Shown one piece after another: positions 10,275-21,589 of a stretch of 64,000 nucleotides of DNA. Source of the stretch: Timema cristinae (taxonomy: Eukaryota > Arthropoda > Insecta > Phasmatodea > Timematidae); assembly GCA_039000515.1 (NCBI GenBank), contig JBCFYV010000012.1:41337025-41401024 (forward strand). Reading direction: 5' to 3'. A program made the position numbers and the translations under genes. The stretch's first letter is position 1; every line of letters starts with the position of its first letter. Below the pieces are notes generated by a model. It was not told the DNA's origin. It made no database searches and worked only from the letters and a program-made list of their open reading frames with translations.

Positions 10275-10723
10275 TTAGTTATCTCCCAGAAATGGCAACC
10301 TTCCCATTTCCTTGTGTGCATTACATATTGTCATCAATTGTTCGTTTTTACCAGTAGGCTTTACCGATACCAACATTTAATTTTACATCTTGAGAGTAAG
10401 AGGCAATGGAGTGTAATTCCGGGAGGCCTTGGTTTAATTGTTGATTTTCATTGACTTTTTGTTTATTTGTAGACGCGTCACTACTGCGAGGTCTATCACT
10501 ATCAAACACACTAGGAGAAATACTTTCGCTTTTTACGACTGTGAGTTTTTCCTTATCACATAATTTACTTTTTACAAAACTTGCAATACTCCCTTGATCC
10601 TTACTTCTAGGTTTTTCTTGGGGTTGTTTATTAGATACCTGATATCTTGAGTTTATCACGTCTGCCACGCCATTCACAATAAGCACAGTTGACGTCTTCT
10701 TTTTTTCTCTTAAAAGTCGACAT
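10275..10723 (-). pseudogene. BED/C2H2-like zinc-finger gene fragment (right arm, longer copy)
   Basis: Starting at the minus-strand ATG at 10723, the protein reads MSTFKRKKEDVNCAYCEW and on into the finger. One extra A near 10632 shifts the frame. The sequence continues as KPRSKDQGSIASFVKSK, an S/N/Q-rich stretch (SESISPSVFDSDRPRSSDAS), HSIASYSQDVKLNV, a second shift, then KPTGKNEQLMTICNAHKEMG and a stop at 10275. Apart from the two single-base lesions the coding potential is good, so it decayed recently or is an error-containing real exon. The first 150 bp or so of coding sequence are repeated in inverted orientation at 9247-9480. The parent family is not recognised beyond the N-terminal finger. 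Confidence 0.6.
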
Positions 10724-10791
10724 AATAAACATTTTTTCACTAAACCATCTAATTTTTTATAAACATTTATCAATGGTACAATGTACAAACC
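10555..10791 (-). repeat. Right arm of inverted duplication
   Basis: This segment pairs with 9247-9480 as an inverted repeat of about 235 bp with a handful of mismatches and small indels. The outer edges share TTTGTACATTGTAC and the inner edges GCAAGTTTTGTAAAA. The loop is about 1.07 kb. Confidence 0.8.
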
Positions 10792-10975
10792 CTAATAGGT
10801 CCACTAAATATAACAATTTCATGGCTAGACAATTATTACAATACGCATGTCACGAGTTTAAATTAACTGCGCGCACATCGTCATGTAATTAGGCCGCGAT
10901 ATAACGAACGGATTACTGAATTTTAACAAAAACAAAACATCACTCACACTTCCCTACCCTCCCCCTCCATAGCTA

Positions 10976-11209
10976 CAGTAGCCCCATGGCTTCTTTGGTG
11001 CTGACTGACAGCTCACAGCTGTCTTCTGACAGTCAACATATAGGTATATACCTAAATTTTGACTGTCAGAAGTGACAGCTGTAAACACATGTTTTTGCAG
11101 ATCATATGATTTTGCGTAGAGATACATAATTTGGTCTGGTAACTTTTCAAAGCCGTCAGCTGTCATCTGTGAGCTGTCACTCAGCACCAAAGAAGCCATG
11201 GGGCTACTG
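10976..11209. mobile_element. Tc1/mariner-like MITE copy 1 (234 bp)
   Basis: Terminal inverted repeats of about 45 bp begin CAGTAGCCCCATGGCTTCTT and are flanked by TA on both sides (10974-10975, 11210-11211), the target duplication of Tc1/mariner elements. A second inverted repeat lies inside (around TCTTCTGACAGTCAA / TTTGACTGTCAGAAG). There is no transposase. The 100-codon ORF at 10954-11256 is a by-product. A second copy is at 27835-28054. Confidence 0.9.
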
Positions 11210-11211
11210 TA

Positions 11212-11845
11212 CCAAACATCCGCGGTAGGGTAGGTGACTGATGACTCATCACTCAATCACGCCATTAGCCAGGTTCAATTATTATATTTTTCCTTTCCCC
11301 CTTATCTCAACCTTTGAATTATCTAGAACTCTGACACATTATATTAGCCCCTAGACACCGCAACTTTTTGTGCTTACACCGCCACTGCCCACTATGGCAC
11401 ATACTGATAGTGTCGGGTGTTAAGTACTAAAAACGCCAACAAAATTGTTGGACTTATTCCTGCTCCAAATTTTCCCGGGACTGCTTTAATTTCCCCCGAA
11501 CCTCGTTCGCGCGTTCGGACATATTCTGAAACCCTCTAGAAGGGTACCTAATCCTATGTTTAGAAGCATCAATTGGACTACATACTACATAGTATTTATT
11601 ACGTTTTAATAAGGGGCAAGTATACATTTTGGCGGAAAATTAAATATAGGGCCAAACTAGGATATTTTCGGAACCAGATTAACCGTTTAGACCTTTCATT
11701 GTGTTTGATCAACCATAATAAGAACACAGGTAATTTCTAGAAACATCCATTCACCCAATATAATGTTTCAATAGGTTGTTCAAAATATGATACGTCTACG
11801 TATGTTCCCAAAGAGGATTATTTTAATCCTCTTAATATGTATTTC
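11212..11845. other. No recognised gene
   Basis: Mixed-composition sequence. The fragment near 11610 (GGGGCAAGTATACATTTTGG) distantly resembles the phrase at 1405 and 9950. No other signal was seen. Confidence 0.35.
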
Positions 11846-11847
11846 AC

Positions 11848-12096
11848 CTGCTTCTATGGCTACGTGGTCTAACGCGCTACTCTCGCAGTAGACTAGACTG
11901 CCAATGATGGGGAGCTCGAGGTTCGAATCTCGGTCGGGTGTGCTGGAGGTGAGATTTCCAAAATAGTTTTCCACTCTCCCTCTACGTAAATTCGGGTACA
12001 CTTCATCTAAATATAACTTTCTTAATCACTAAAATGATTAGCGTAATTAGTACATAAACGTATAACTAGAACAGGTAGTAAGACGCGGTGCTTGGA
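11848..12096 (+). mobile_element. SINE-B copy 3
   Basis: The head GTGGTCTAACGCGCTACTC and a good B-box (AGGTTCGAATCTCGG) form a Pol III promoter. The body has TTTTCCACTCTCCCTC and the shared tail ends GGTAGTAAGACGCGGTGC. The minus ORF at 11780-12001 is a shadow. Confidence 0.85.
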
Positions 12097-12099
12097 AAA

Positions 12100-12480
12100 A
12101 AAAGTATTCCAGGTACATTAAATGATCATATTTTTCAATGTAATCTTGGTGAATAATTTTATATTTTATTTCTCATTTTTCTTATATTTTTGTAACATGA
12201 GCAGGGTTCTGTCCTTTCACTGTCAAGACCAACCGTATTTCCAAAACGGTTTGTTAGGGTTTTTTACCCCTCTCTGGCCACCTTAAATATTAGCCCCAAT
12301 TCAGAAACGGTTTATTGAGTGTTTATTTACTCTTTTCATCCTCTAAAAACTCTTTATCTGCGAGTAAAATTGTCACCACGTCTCTCACCCTAATCCATGT
12401 TTTTAAAACTCTAACTAGTCCACATGTTTGGCCTACGCGGCTGTGAAATAGACTAGAAAGTGAAAATAAGATGATTTAAT
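12100..12480. other. No recognised gene
   Basis: AT-rich. Two related phrases (CCAAAACGGTTTGTTAGG near 12241 and CAGAAACGGTTTATTGAG near 12302) hint at a short decayed tandem duplication. Confidence 0.35.
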
Positions 12481-13062
12481 TTGAGAATGGACTTCATAAA
12501 GTTAGAATAAATCATCTTAGTGTACCTTTAGAAAAGAGCAGGAAAGGATTGATTTTAAATGGTACATGGCAGCTATTAGGGTACGCAGATGATTTAGCTT
12601 TGTTAGGAAATAGTAAGGAAGCTGTTACAATCCATGCAGAAATTTTATTAGAGGCTAGTTAGTAAATAGATTTAAAAGTGAACGCTGGAAAGTCTAGGTA
12701 AATAATCACACAGAGAATACAGATTGGGGACGATAATTTAGAAATTACATCGAACAACAATCATTTGACAGGGTTAATGAAATTAAATATTTAGGAACCA
12801 TTTACATTCGCAATTACGATATTAGAGTGAAAACTAAGAATATAATACAGTCGGGAATTGCATGCGATTACTAGGTCAGTAATTTGTTGAAATATCGCCT
12901 ACTGTCGAGGAATGTAAATCTCAGAATATATAAAACAATAATTTTAACGGTTGTTCTTTATGGTTGTAAAACGGAGTCTTTTAGCTTACATAACGAAAAT
13001 AAATTTAGCATTTTCGAAAACAAGAGATGAAGCTACTGGGGAATGCAGTATATTACTTACTA
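12480..13062 (+). pseudogene. Reverse-transcriptase remnant of a second LINE (RTE/BovB-like?)
   Basis: In shifting plus-strand frames the segment reads LNGTWQLLGYADDLALLG, with the catalytic YADD box at 12583-12594. It continues with a linker containing LKVNAGKSR, then VNEIKYLGTIYIRNYDI, SNLLKYRLLSRNVNLRIYK and TIILTVVLYGCKTES. This order (YADD, KYLG, then the LYGCETW-type block) belongs to non-LTR ORF2 proteins common in insects. At least two stops and two frameshifts are present. There is no endonuclease upstream, so it is a 5'-truncated fossil. The clade is a guess from motif wording. Confidence 0.75.
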
Positions 13063-13465
13063 ACGAATTAGTCTGATATTTAGATTTCAGAGATTCAAAT
13101 ATTTAAAAAAATACTATTTAAATTTTAATATTTACCTTAAAAAACCCATTATTACATCTATTAATATTCCATTAACTCAATTTGACTAATATAACTTACT
13201 TGTATTTATTGTATAACCGCGGAAGTTGTTACAGTCTTAACCATTTTTTCACTATTCAATTCAATTTTTTTATTTGTTAAATCAAACACTAAAATAATTA
13301 TTTACTGTTTACTTAATTAATAAAATAACCAAACTTATTATCAATATAAAAAAATAATATGTAAATTATATATATATAATACTAATAATAATTTTAAACA
13401 AGAATAAAACCTTAGCTAAATAACGTTAACAAACTGGGCCAACTATTACCTAAATATAACACATA
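13063..13465. other. Very AT-rich spacer
   Basis: Low-complexity A/T sequence with no coding or structural signal other than the TA tract that follows. Confidence 0.5.
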
Positions 13466-13506
13466 ATATATATATATATAATATAATATATATATATATA
13501 TATATG
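13466..13506. repeat. (TA)n tract
   Basis: Alternating TA blocks interrupted by AATATAATA. The tract is self-complementary and could extrude a cruciform. Confidence 0.9.
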
Positions 13507-13833
13507 GCCACAATACTATAAGGGGGACTAAGTGAGAGCCTCTCATCGGCCAGTGGTGATCATTATCTCACGGAAGGACTAAGACGTTTGTGATACATTT
13601 CCGGTTCTATCACATATTTCTCAAGTCCCTAGAATTGGTGAAACCCTTTACCTTGTTGTAAAAGGTCTGTGCCAGCTTCCAGAAGTGGTCCTTGATACAC
13701 GGTGTCTACAAGTATCTTTGTTGAGTACTTTTGAAGATGTATAAGGATGCATTCTTGATGAATAATTATTCTTTGACACCGGTTCTAAAATATTTACACC
13801 TATTTCACGTATGGAGGGACTGCGTCCGCCAGG

Positions 13834-14051
13834 TATACCCTGAATTTGGAAGGAAAAACAGTATCTGGTAATTACTGAAGTTACAAAAGCAATTTTAATA
13901 TATTCAAACATCAAGTTGTATCAGTTCTGATAGATATTCTCAAATTACCTATAAAATAACACAAATAATAAAGTTTGATGTTATTAATGTTGGCCTTAAA
14001 TAATTATGTTTGAATTTTCTAAACTTTTCTTCCAACCCAAATCTGAGTATA
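13834..14051 (+). repeat. Repeat family D, copy 2 (MITE-like)
   Basis: This is the best-delimited copy. The left end TATACCCTGAATTTGG and the right end CCCAAATCTGAGTATA are imperfect inverted repeats starting at TA dinucleotides. The interior matches family D (CAATTTTAATATATTC, TGATAGATATTCTC, GATGTTATTAATGTTGGCC). A Tc1/mariner-like MITE is plausible but the terminal match is modest. Confidence 0.5.
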
Positions 14052-14149
14052 GCTCCACGTGGGACTTGTACAGTCGAGATAAATTTACAAATCTAATAAT
14101 TAATATGCTATTTTATATTATGAAAAACCAATGAGGAATATTATAAAAT

Positions 14150-14211
14150 TGCCTCACGGAACCTGAGATAATTATGGCTCCAAGGCTCCACGAAGCACAG
14201 TTTGACAAACG
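14150..14211 (-). mobile_element. hAT-like terminus fragment
   Basis: Read on the minus strand from 14211 the sequence begins CAGCGTTTGTCAAACTGTGC, which resembles the start of many hAT termini (CAG, then GTCAAACT). No matching second end or 8-bp duplication was found, so it is reported as a fragment only. Confidence 0.35.
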
Positions 14212-14480
14212 CTGTTTGTTCTAGCTAATGACTGCGGCGTCTAGATACAAGGGTCCGGTTGACGGCAGTCAGACCAGACATGAGGACGAGAATGGAGCGC
14301 AGTTTAGTCTGCGCAAGGTGTGGTAGACTACACAACACCAGTGCTCGGTATTGAGGCAACGTCAATGGAGTGTGTACAGTAGAGTCTGGCGTTCTACAGA
14401 GTCGTCTGTGACATCAAAGGTTGATACAGGATCGTATCAGGTGAAGATGCTTCCGTGATTCATTATGTGATAAGTTAATA
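14212..14480. other. GC-richer segment of unknown nature
   Basis: Noticeably richer in G+C than its flanks. One plus frame is open for about 80 codons apart from a single TAG, but no family motif was recognised. It could be transposon-derived. Confidence 0.3.
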
Positions 14481-16258
14481 ACGTGTCCCAAATCCTTATA
14501 AAAGCTAGCAATTCACGCATGCGTGGTATGAAACACCTTCTTCCCTAATAATTCCTATCTACTTTCTTCACCTTACATCCCGCTTTTGCTACATTATTAT
14601 TCTTGGATATTAATTTTGTACTAAATGTACTGCATTGAATAAAAAAATCGTTAAAACCTTTTTTAAATAATTGAAATTATGAATTATGTTGGACTTTATT
14701 ATACTATATTTGAAATAAGTTGATATAATACAAATATAAACTAGCTATAGTATACACGTATTCATACCTACATGCTGTACATAAACGGCCTTCTGGAAAT
14801 TTCGTTTGGATAAACATTTAATTCAACTGTTTTTAATAATATATTTATACACTATCTACTTTTACATCAATACCTGTTGAACATAAAAGTGTGTACGCTA
14901 CTAAATTTATCAGCAGAATTTATCAGGCTATATTATTTCTAAATGTCAAAAGCTAGTTTATTAGAGATGTCACGATTAATTTATTTTGTAAACCATTCTA
15001 TTTACAACGCACCGAAGAACTTTATGTGAACTCCCCAAAATATTTGTTTTTTAGTTCATGAAATGCTTTCATGATCCCTATAAAGATATTTGTGTTATTT
15101 TAGTGTAATCATAAAATTGATGACGCACGTCTGGAAGAACTTCGTGTTGTTTGAATATAACAAATAGCTGCCCCATCTATTCGTGAAATGTAAAATAACG
15201 TTCATAAAGGTGAAACTTATCTTATTTATTCTTGAAACAAGCTATTTGTTTCTATCTTCGAATTGATTTTTATTTGGAGTACACTTCAAAGAGGGATGAT
15301 TAATAAGCTATATTTAAAAATATATATATAATGTGATCTTACTTCGATATTAATTATGTGGGTTCTTGCTCTAATTAAAAATGCCAAGCCTTTTCACCAA
15401 CCGGTTAGGACCACATTAGATCTTAATTATCAAGTTGAAGGTAATTGAAAAGCTTCTAACAAAACGAGACACCGACCCTTAAACTCGAATCATTCCAGGT
15501 CGGTTCGGACAGGCCTTATTCAATAAAATATGCTTTTAAATTATGTCCATCAATGCTGTCACTAGACATTTTCCAAAAACAATGGCGGATTAATCAGTTG
15601 GAGGCCTTCAAGCGCAACCTGTACTTGAGGCCTTCTTCTAATTTAAAAAATATAATTTTAAGAAAAAATAAAAAGTTTGAATATGGGAATTGAAAAATAT
15701 TTTTATTTGTTATTTTTTAAGTAAACAAAAACGTATGAATATTAAAAATCATATACTCGTGTAGTATTAAAATAAAATCACATTATGCATCTTTTTTAGT
15801 ATCAATAGTATTACATTTTATTCCTGTACATATTTAATGAGATGAATAACGTCATATATTTAATGTTAATATTTCTATCATTCTTCGTCGGCACGGGACC
15901 GATGTTAAACACGCGTCACGTAACTTTTGTTTATGGTAATTAAATATGATGGTTAATTTCCGTCCTTAGTACATCGCAATTTCTGTGAGAAAATAGCTGG
16001 TTTGAATTTGTGTCGCTTAACGACGATTGTGGCTTCATAGGAGAATGCACTGGATTGGATTATCCAAGACTAGAAGGGCATGGTTGCTATGGAATTGGAG
16101 GGTCCGGTATGTTTGTAAGACTGTTGAATGTGAAACTAAGCCAGAATCATTTTGGAGGATCTTTTCTTCTTCACAACACCATATGAATACAAAATCTGGT
16201 AATTATTTTTCACGCAGTTTTGAAACTCTATTCTCAGCCCACCTAAGCACGAAAATAT
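14481..16258. other. AT-rich region without recognised features
   Basis: No gene, tandem repeat or recognised transposon end. A plus ORF at 16027-16308 runs into the next SINE and shows no family signature. Confidence 0.4.
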
Positions 16259-16261
16259 CCA

Positions 16262-16509
16262 CACCCACTTTGGTGGTCACATTATCTAAGGCGCTACTAT
16301 CGCGTTAGACTAAACTGCCGATTAAGGGAAGATCAATGTTCGAATATCGGTAGGTTGTGGTGAAGGTGGGTTTAAAAAAAAAGTTTTACACTCTCTCTCC
16401 ACGAAAATACTAGTACCATTCCTCTAAATATAACCTTCATAACACCTAAAACAATTAGCGTAATTAGTACACAAGAGTATAGCCCGAACGGATAGTAAGA
16501 CGCGGTGCA
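16262..16509 (+). mobile_element. SINE-B copy 4
   Basis: A degenerate head (TTGGTGGTCACATTATCTAAGG) precedes B-box-like ATGTTCGAATATCGG. The body has CTCTCTCTCCACGAAAAT and the shared tail ends GATAGTAAGACGCGGTGC. Confidence 0.8.
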
Positions 16510-16959
16510 AAAATGAATATCAATATTATGTTGTATTTTGTATCAATTTGACAAAGTGTAGGAATTGAAAAAAAAAAGTTTTGATTTTATGAGGTCCCTG
16601 CGAAAATGAGGTCCCAAGTACACACGACTTGCGCCTGTGCGGTGATCTGCAATCTCGAACACTCACACCGGTAATCATGTATTAGGTCTATAAGACATCA
16701 GGCCAGTGAGAGGAAAAAAGCTGGGTTTCGGATGACGGGGTTCAAATTGTGGCCTGTTGCACAGAGGTTTGGGGAGATTACCATGTGTGTGTTGGCAGTT
16801 GTTTTTCAATATTCTTAGTTTATAGAAACTCCTTGGAGAGAGGAAGTATTGTGATCGTAAAATATCGAATTAAAATGTTTATAGATGTCGGCGTTTCATG
16901 ACCCAGTGAACACAAAAAGTTGTTTACGCGATGCCATCTCTCTATGCCTAGAGCCGAAA

Positions 16960-17330
16960 CCATTTTACCGAACGGACTAGAACTTGGTACCTATCTAGGG
17001 TTTTCGTAAGGTGACCCAGAGGAGTTTTTGTAATTAGATATCCAACCATAAAATTAAGGGTAGGCAGTTTACTTGATGGCGAAAAGAGACAAATCCTATT
17101 TTCTCAAAATTGGCTCTAAACAACTTGATTACAATTCGTATATAATCACTGTTTAACAAACAAAATAAAACATCTTATATTTCCGGGAAAATTATTTAAT
17201 TAGTAATATACATAAGCAAATATTACAAACTTTTATCGTATCCCCGCAACTCTTTGAGATATATTTTCACCAAGATAGTTTCCAAGCTATTACCAGATAT
17301 ATAATTATATAATTTATGTTTAAAAAAAAT
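16960..17330 (-). repeat. Repeat family F, copy 1
   Basis: This is the reverse complement of part of the array at 56.7-58.9 kb. The shared blocks are GGTTTTCGTAAGGTGACCCA / AGAAGCCC..AAAACCCT, the TTAAGGGTAG block, TTTTCTCAAAATTGGCTCT and the region around 17250 with TTTGAGATATATTTTCACC. It is old and diverged. Confidence 0.5.
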
Positions 17331-17517
17331 TGAGGTCTGGAAATGGTAGTTGATTGCTATGGCCTTTGTTGTACTGTTATATTACTTTTTTTCTTAATAT
17401 GATTCTGTAACAATTTATATAATTTTGCTTCAAATAGCTAACGAATTTTAAGTAAATGTCTCCATATTTAGATAAAGAAGCGAGAAATTCTGTGCGGTGC
17501 ACTGTACTATTTCTTTT

Positions 17518-17580
17518 TTTTTTAGCACAGCGTCTTACTACCCATTCGGGTTATACGCTTGGAATAGTGTTAACTATAAA
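17518..17580 (-). mobile_element. SINE 3'-tail fragment
   Basis: Only the shared tail remains, on the minus strand: AGCACAGCGTCTTACTACCC followed by ATTCGGGTTATACGC. The head is absent. It could derive from SINE-A, SINE-B or their partner LINE. Confidence 0.6.
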
Positions 17581-17589
17581 TAAAATACT

Positions 17590-18465
17590 ACAACACTAAT
17601 TTTTTTTATGAAATTCAAGAAATAAAGTTAATCTAAGAGAATATAAAAAAAATTATATCGGGAAAATATTTTTTTTAAGATGGATTAAACGGTATGTGTG
17701 TTTATATAGACGAAGCTAAATTGGAGATTCGGATTCAAGATTCGCACTAGTAAGAGAGTGGATTCGAACCAACTGATACATATGTATATACACATACATA
17801 TACAATTTACATATGCATATGTATTATACAAGGTGGGAGGGGAAACAATTAGACGATCTACGCTGATGAAACTGATGGACAACGTGCTGAGATTTGTCTG
17901 ACGTCCGGTGCAGGTCTCCTGGGTGACGTTATCTTCAAAAAGTTATAAAGTATAGTATGAAGTTTATTTTATTCAACTAGTGTATATTTACTTTTCAATT
18001 AAAAGTGTTAATTTTCAAGTTACTAATCGTATAATTGTTTCGGCCCCACCTATATATTAGAGTTAGGTCGAATCTACTATTTTACGAATTCGAATCTCCA
18101 ATTTACCTTTGAATCCTAATCTCGAATTCAAATTCGAATCTTGAAAAAACGTTTTGAACATAAGAGGAAATAAATATATTATAATATAATAAATAAGCAA
18201 ATAATAACTAAATGTTAACATTATTTCTTATAATCCAATCATTATAATAATCAATACATCCAGTTAGTGTTAATTTACTAATCTGAGGCATGGTTGTTAA
18301 GTTCCTCCTTAATTATAATTTGTTCTGAAGCACCAATAAGCAATATTAGAGCTCTAAAACTATTTCACTTAAAACATTTAGTTTTAAAGATTTGATTCTC
18401 GAATCCTCAAATCTCAAATATCCTTAAGAATGCAAGGGCCCATCCATTAAATATATTAGAGATGT
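17590..18465. other. No recognised gene; alternating purine/pyrimidine patch
   Basis: Around 17780-17825 there is an ATATGTATATACACATAC-type patch with partial self-complementarity. Around 18070-18145 TCGAATC-like phrases repeat irregularly. No coding signal was seen. Confidence 0.35.
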
Positions 18466-19508
18466 CGATTTCGATACATTGATACCTCGATACCGTCGAG
18501 TCTTATTGGTATCGAAAGAATTGAGAATAATTTATCTTAAAGGTACGATTCCCTCGGCGCGTCTTGCGTTTATAGCCATCGACTTGACCGGTTTCCATAG
18601 TTTGTTATGTGGCCAGTTCCTTTGAAGCGACTGCGACTGGCGACCAGAATGCGCGTCCAGCGTCTCTACATCGCATCTGTGTCCACAGTACTTGAGAGCA
18701 GTATGGACGCAGACGCACCACCGACAAAGCGGTGTTTAAGTAGAGTTTATTTAATTTTGTCATAATTGCTTGCGGACACAGTAAATAAATAGAAGTTGTT
18801 TACAACGTATACTTAAAAAAAAGTGGTTCAAAGGAACCGCGTTATTCGAGAAAATCTTAGGTCCCACTCAGTACAGTTTTATATTTGATTGGGCTGGTTT
18901 TTAAAATGGTCCAAGATTTCCCACGAAAATTTAATTGTAGATGTGGAAAAGCACCTATCAATTGTTGACATATTTTCGCCAGTATACCGGGGTCAACGAT
19001 CAATTCTAGATACTTAATTTTAACACTCAATGGCAACTAAGAAAACGGCAAAATTCAGAATGAGTAGTATTCGATTATCTCTATATTAGTTTATTTTGCC
19101 ATTATTTGCTATATATTTTGTTTCAGTCAACAATCCTATTTGGTGAATTAAAAGACTTGTGTTTTCGAAAGTTGTTCAATATACCTTTTTAAATTATTTA
19201 TAAAAAGTTTGGCTCAGTGAGGCTTTATTTGTAGGTAAATATACATGATTACTATCGTAATTCCTAATTATTTTATCAATTATATGTATAATGTTTTAAT
19301 ACTTGGTAAAACATATTTTTTAACTATAAAGGATTTTTTATTACTATTTACATTTTTTTATGCTTTGATGTTGAATAAATATGTTTTTACGAGTATATGA
19401 GGTTGGATGATTATAAAAATAATGAAATAGGAAATGTTAAAGAATAGAAAAATTGAGGTTGAAGTTAGCAATCAGAATCGAGAAAAACAGGTATTATGAC
19501 ATCTCTTT
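18466..19508. mobile_element. Candidate hAT-like element with weak termini
   Basis: The left end AGAGATGTCGATTTCGATAC and the right end TATTATGACATCTCT share an inverted nine-base core AGAGATGTC. No convincing 8-bp duplication was found. A GC-rich patch at 18540-18740 lies inside. Similar GATACC/CGATAC phrases occur in the well-supported hAT element at 39743-40352, which supports relationship. Confidence 0.35.
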
Positions 19509-19557
19509 TATGTGTGTGTATATCTATAATATAGCTTATATACACACTTTTTAATTA

Positions 19558-19914
19558 AGAGGAGGATGTAGGAGACGCGATAAAAGGTAAGTGTTTTTGC
19601 AGTTTTTATACCAAAACATATTTTGCTCAAAATAAATCAAATATTGCTTCTATACAAAAATAATAGCTTAATTTCCTCCACATATTGAAATCAACAGTTG
19701 TTGAATATCTGTCATAAGCATAGCAGCATCAGATGACAAACTTTTTAGTTAGAGAGAAAAAGTTGTCAATAAATTCCACGACACGCTTGAAAAATATTCA
19801 AGAACTGTTGAGATCAAAATGTGAAGCAGTAATATTTGGTTTATTTTCGCAAAACTTTTGCTTTAAAAACTTCAAAAATAACTGACCTTTTGTAGCGTTA
19901 CCTACATCACCACT
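19558..19914 (+). mobile_element. MITE family G, copy 1
   Basis: The left end GGAGGATGTAGGAGACGCGA and the right end (CGTTACCTACATCACCACT) are inverted repeats of about 28 bp. The interior (GTGTTTTTGCAGTTTTTATA, CAACAGTTGTTGAATATCTG) matches the copy at 40578-40972 in the same orientation. No ORF is present. The target duplication is uncertain. Confidence 0.6.
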
Positions 19915-21380
19915 TTAAAAGAATTATATTACATTAACTCACGTTATGTTGCAAAGTTTTGAAATCTGACCGAAATAAAATTTAATAAAACTAAATGTGA
20001 TAGTGCAATTCACATAATTAGTAGTAATTTAATTTAAGCCAGCTTTTATCAAGTTAATTAACATTCATCATTAGTGTTACTAATATTGTTACTTTACTTT
20101 TAATAGTTGATTTTACATTCTTTCTCTAGACGAATTACAGTACTGTTAGTATTAATTACCTTTATTATGCCCCTTACATAATCGTGTGTCAAAACGTATA
20201 AATAAACAAAAATATCAAAACTATTTGTCGAGTAGTACAATGCATATATTTATGAAACGTGTCAACCAAAAATAAAATAAAGGTGTTAGTAGACGAAAGG
20301 TGGCCCAACAGATCCAACCGGATATTCTCACATTTAAGAATGCGCAGAGATAAAAACATATAGTTGCAACTAGAGGAAGGTTGCTGATCTTACGATGACA
20401 TTCCCAGTCTTGAAACAATGGCTTCTGATTTGTGAAAATGGTAATTTCATGCAGGAATCAACATAACAAGGAGTTCATCCAGGGACAAACTGATTGAGTA
20501 GCAGTTACCGGTAATTAATCAGAGGTTGTAGCTCAAAATAGGACTTATGCATACTTTATGTTTATCAAGTATTAAGGGTAATTTACCCATAGTCATGCTT
20601 AAACACCAATCTGATAATTTTGTAAGTAATTGATTATAATATATCTTGTTATTAAATTAGTCAGTTATAACATAGTACATCTCTCATGTTTATTTAAATG
20701 TGTGCGTGCTCCTATCTCTAATGAACTGGCGACCGGACATAACAAAGGCTTAAATATGCTTAACGCGCCAAACGCTACATAATACAACAAATTAATTGTT
20801 TTGTTCATACACATATATCGCCACCCCTATCTTCTACAAACAAACAAAAAACGTCAATGTCGAAGGGGATGTAAATAGGGGTGAATACGAATGAAAGCCT
20901 TTCATGCAGACTCTTAATTTATAAACAAAAAATGCAAGCTAATTTCAATTCATTATACATTAAGTGTTGTATCACAAAGCAATGAGATAAAAATAAAGGG
21001 TGAAGGTTTAGGTGGGTAGGAAGGGGTAGTAAAGTTTTAGGGCCGTTTTAGCCGTTGAATATGCAGTCTGATTTTCATAGGAATCCCGTTATTTAAAAAC
21101 TGGAAACTCATGCTGCCACAATGGCGGGAAAAAAATATTACAATTGCATTTAGCTAATCTTGGTTTTTAAGTCGCATATTGATATGATACGTACGGTATT
21201 TTTTGAAAGATCACGTTAAATTTAGAATAGTTACTGGCAATAAGCTCGGCGCCAATATGCTTACATGCGTGTCTCTAGGATTTATATTTGAAAAATTGTT
21301 AAATAACACGAATGCCATAACTTAACATTACAATAAAAACACATTTTTAAGGTACTATAACTAAAATTTGACTTTCTCCT
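19915..21380. other. No recognised features
   Basis: AT-rich sequence without gene-like ORFs or recognised repeat ends. Confidence 0.4.
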
Positions 21381-21589
21381 GTGATCAAGTGGTGCAAGGC
21401 CTGGACTGTCGATGAGGAGAGACCGATGTTCAAATCCCGGTCCGGATTACTGAGGTTATTTCCACCAAATGGTTCTCATTCATCCTCCACAAAAATGGCA
21501 ATTTCCTCTAAAATAATACCTTTTCATCCTCGTTCCATTATTATAATTCATATTGCTTATGGCCCAAACGGATATTAAGACGCGAAGGA
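21381..21589 (+). mobile_element. SINE-B copy 5, diverged
   Basis: The head (GATCAAGTGGTGCAAGGCC) and B-box (TGTTCAAATCCCGG) are recognisable. The tail reads GCCCAAACGGATATTAAGAC, a diverged shared 3' end. The plus ORF at 21381-21578 is a by-product. Confidence 0.65.

Noticed and set aside
10954..11256. 100-codon minus ORF
   Set aside because: Lies across the Tc1-like MITE, and its two halves are translations of the inverted repeats.
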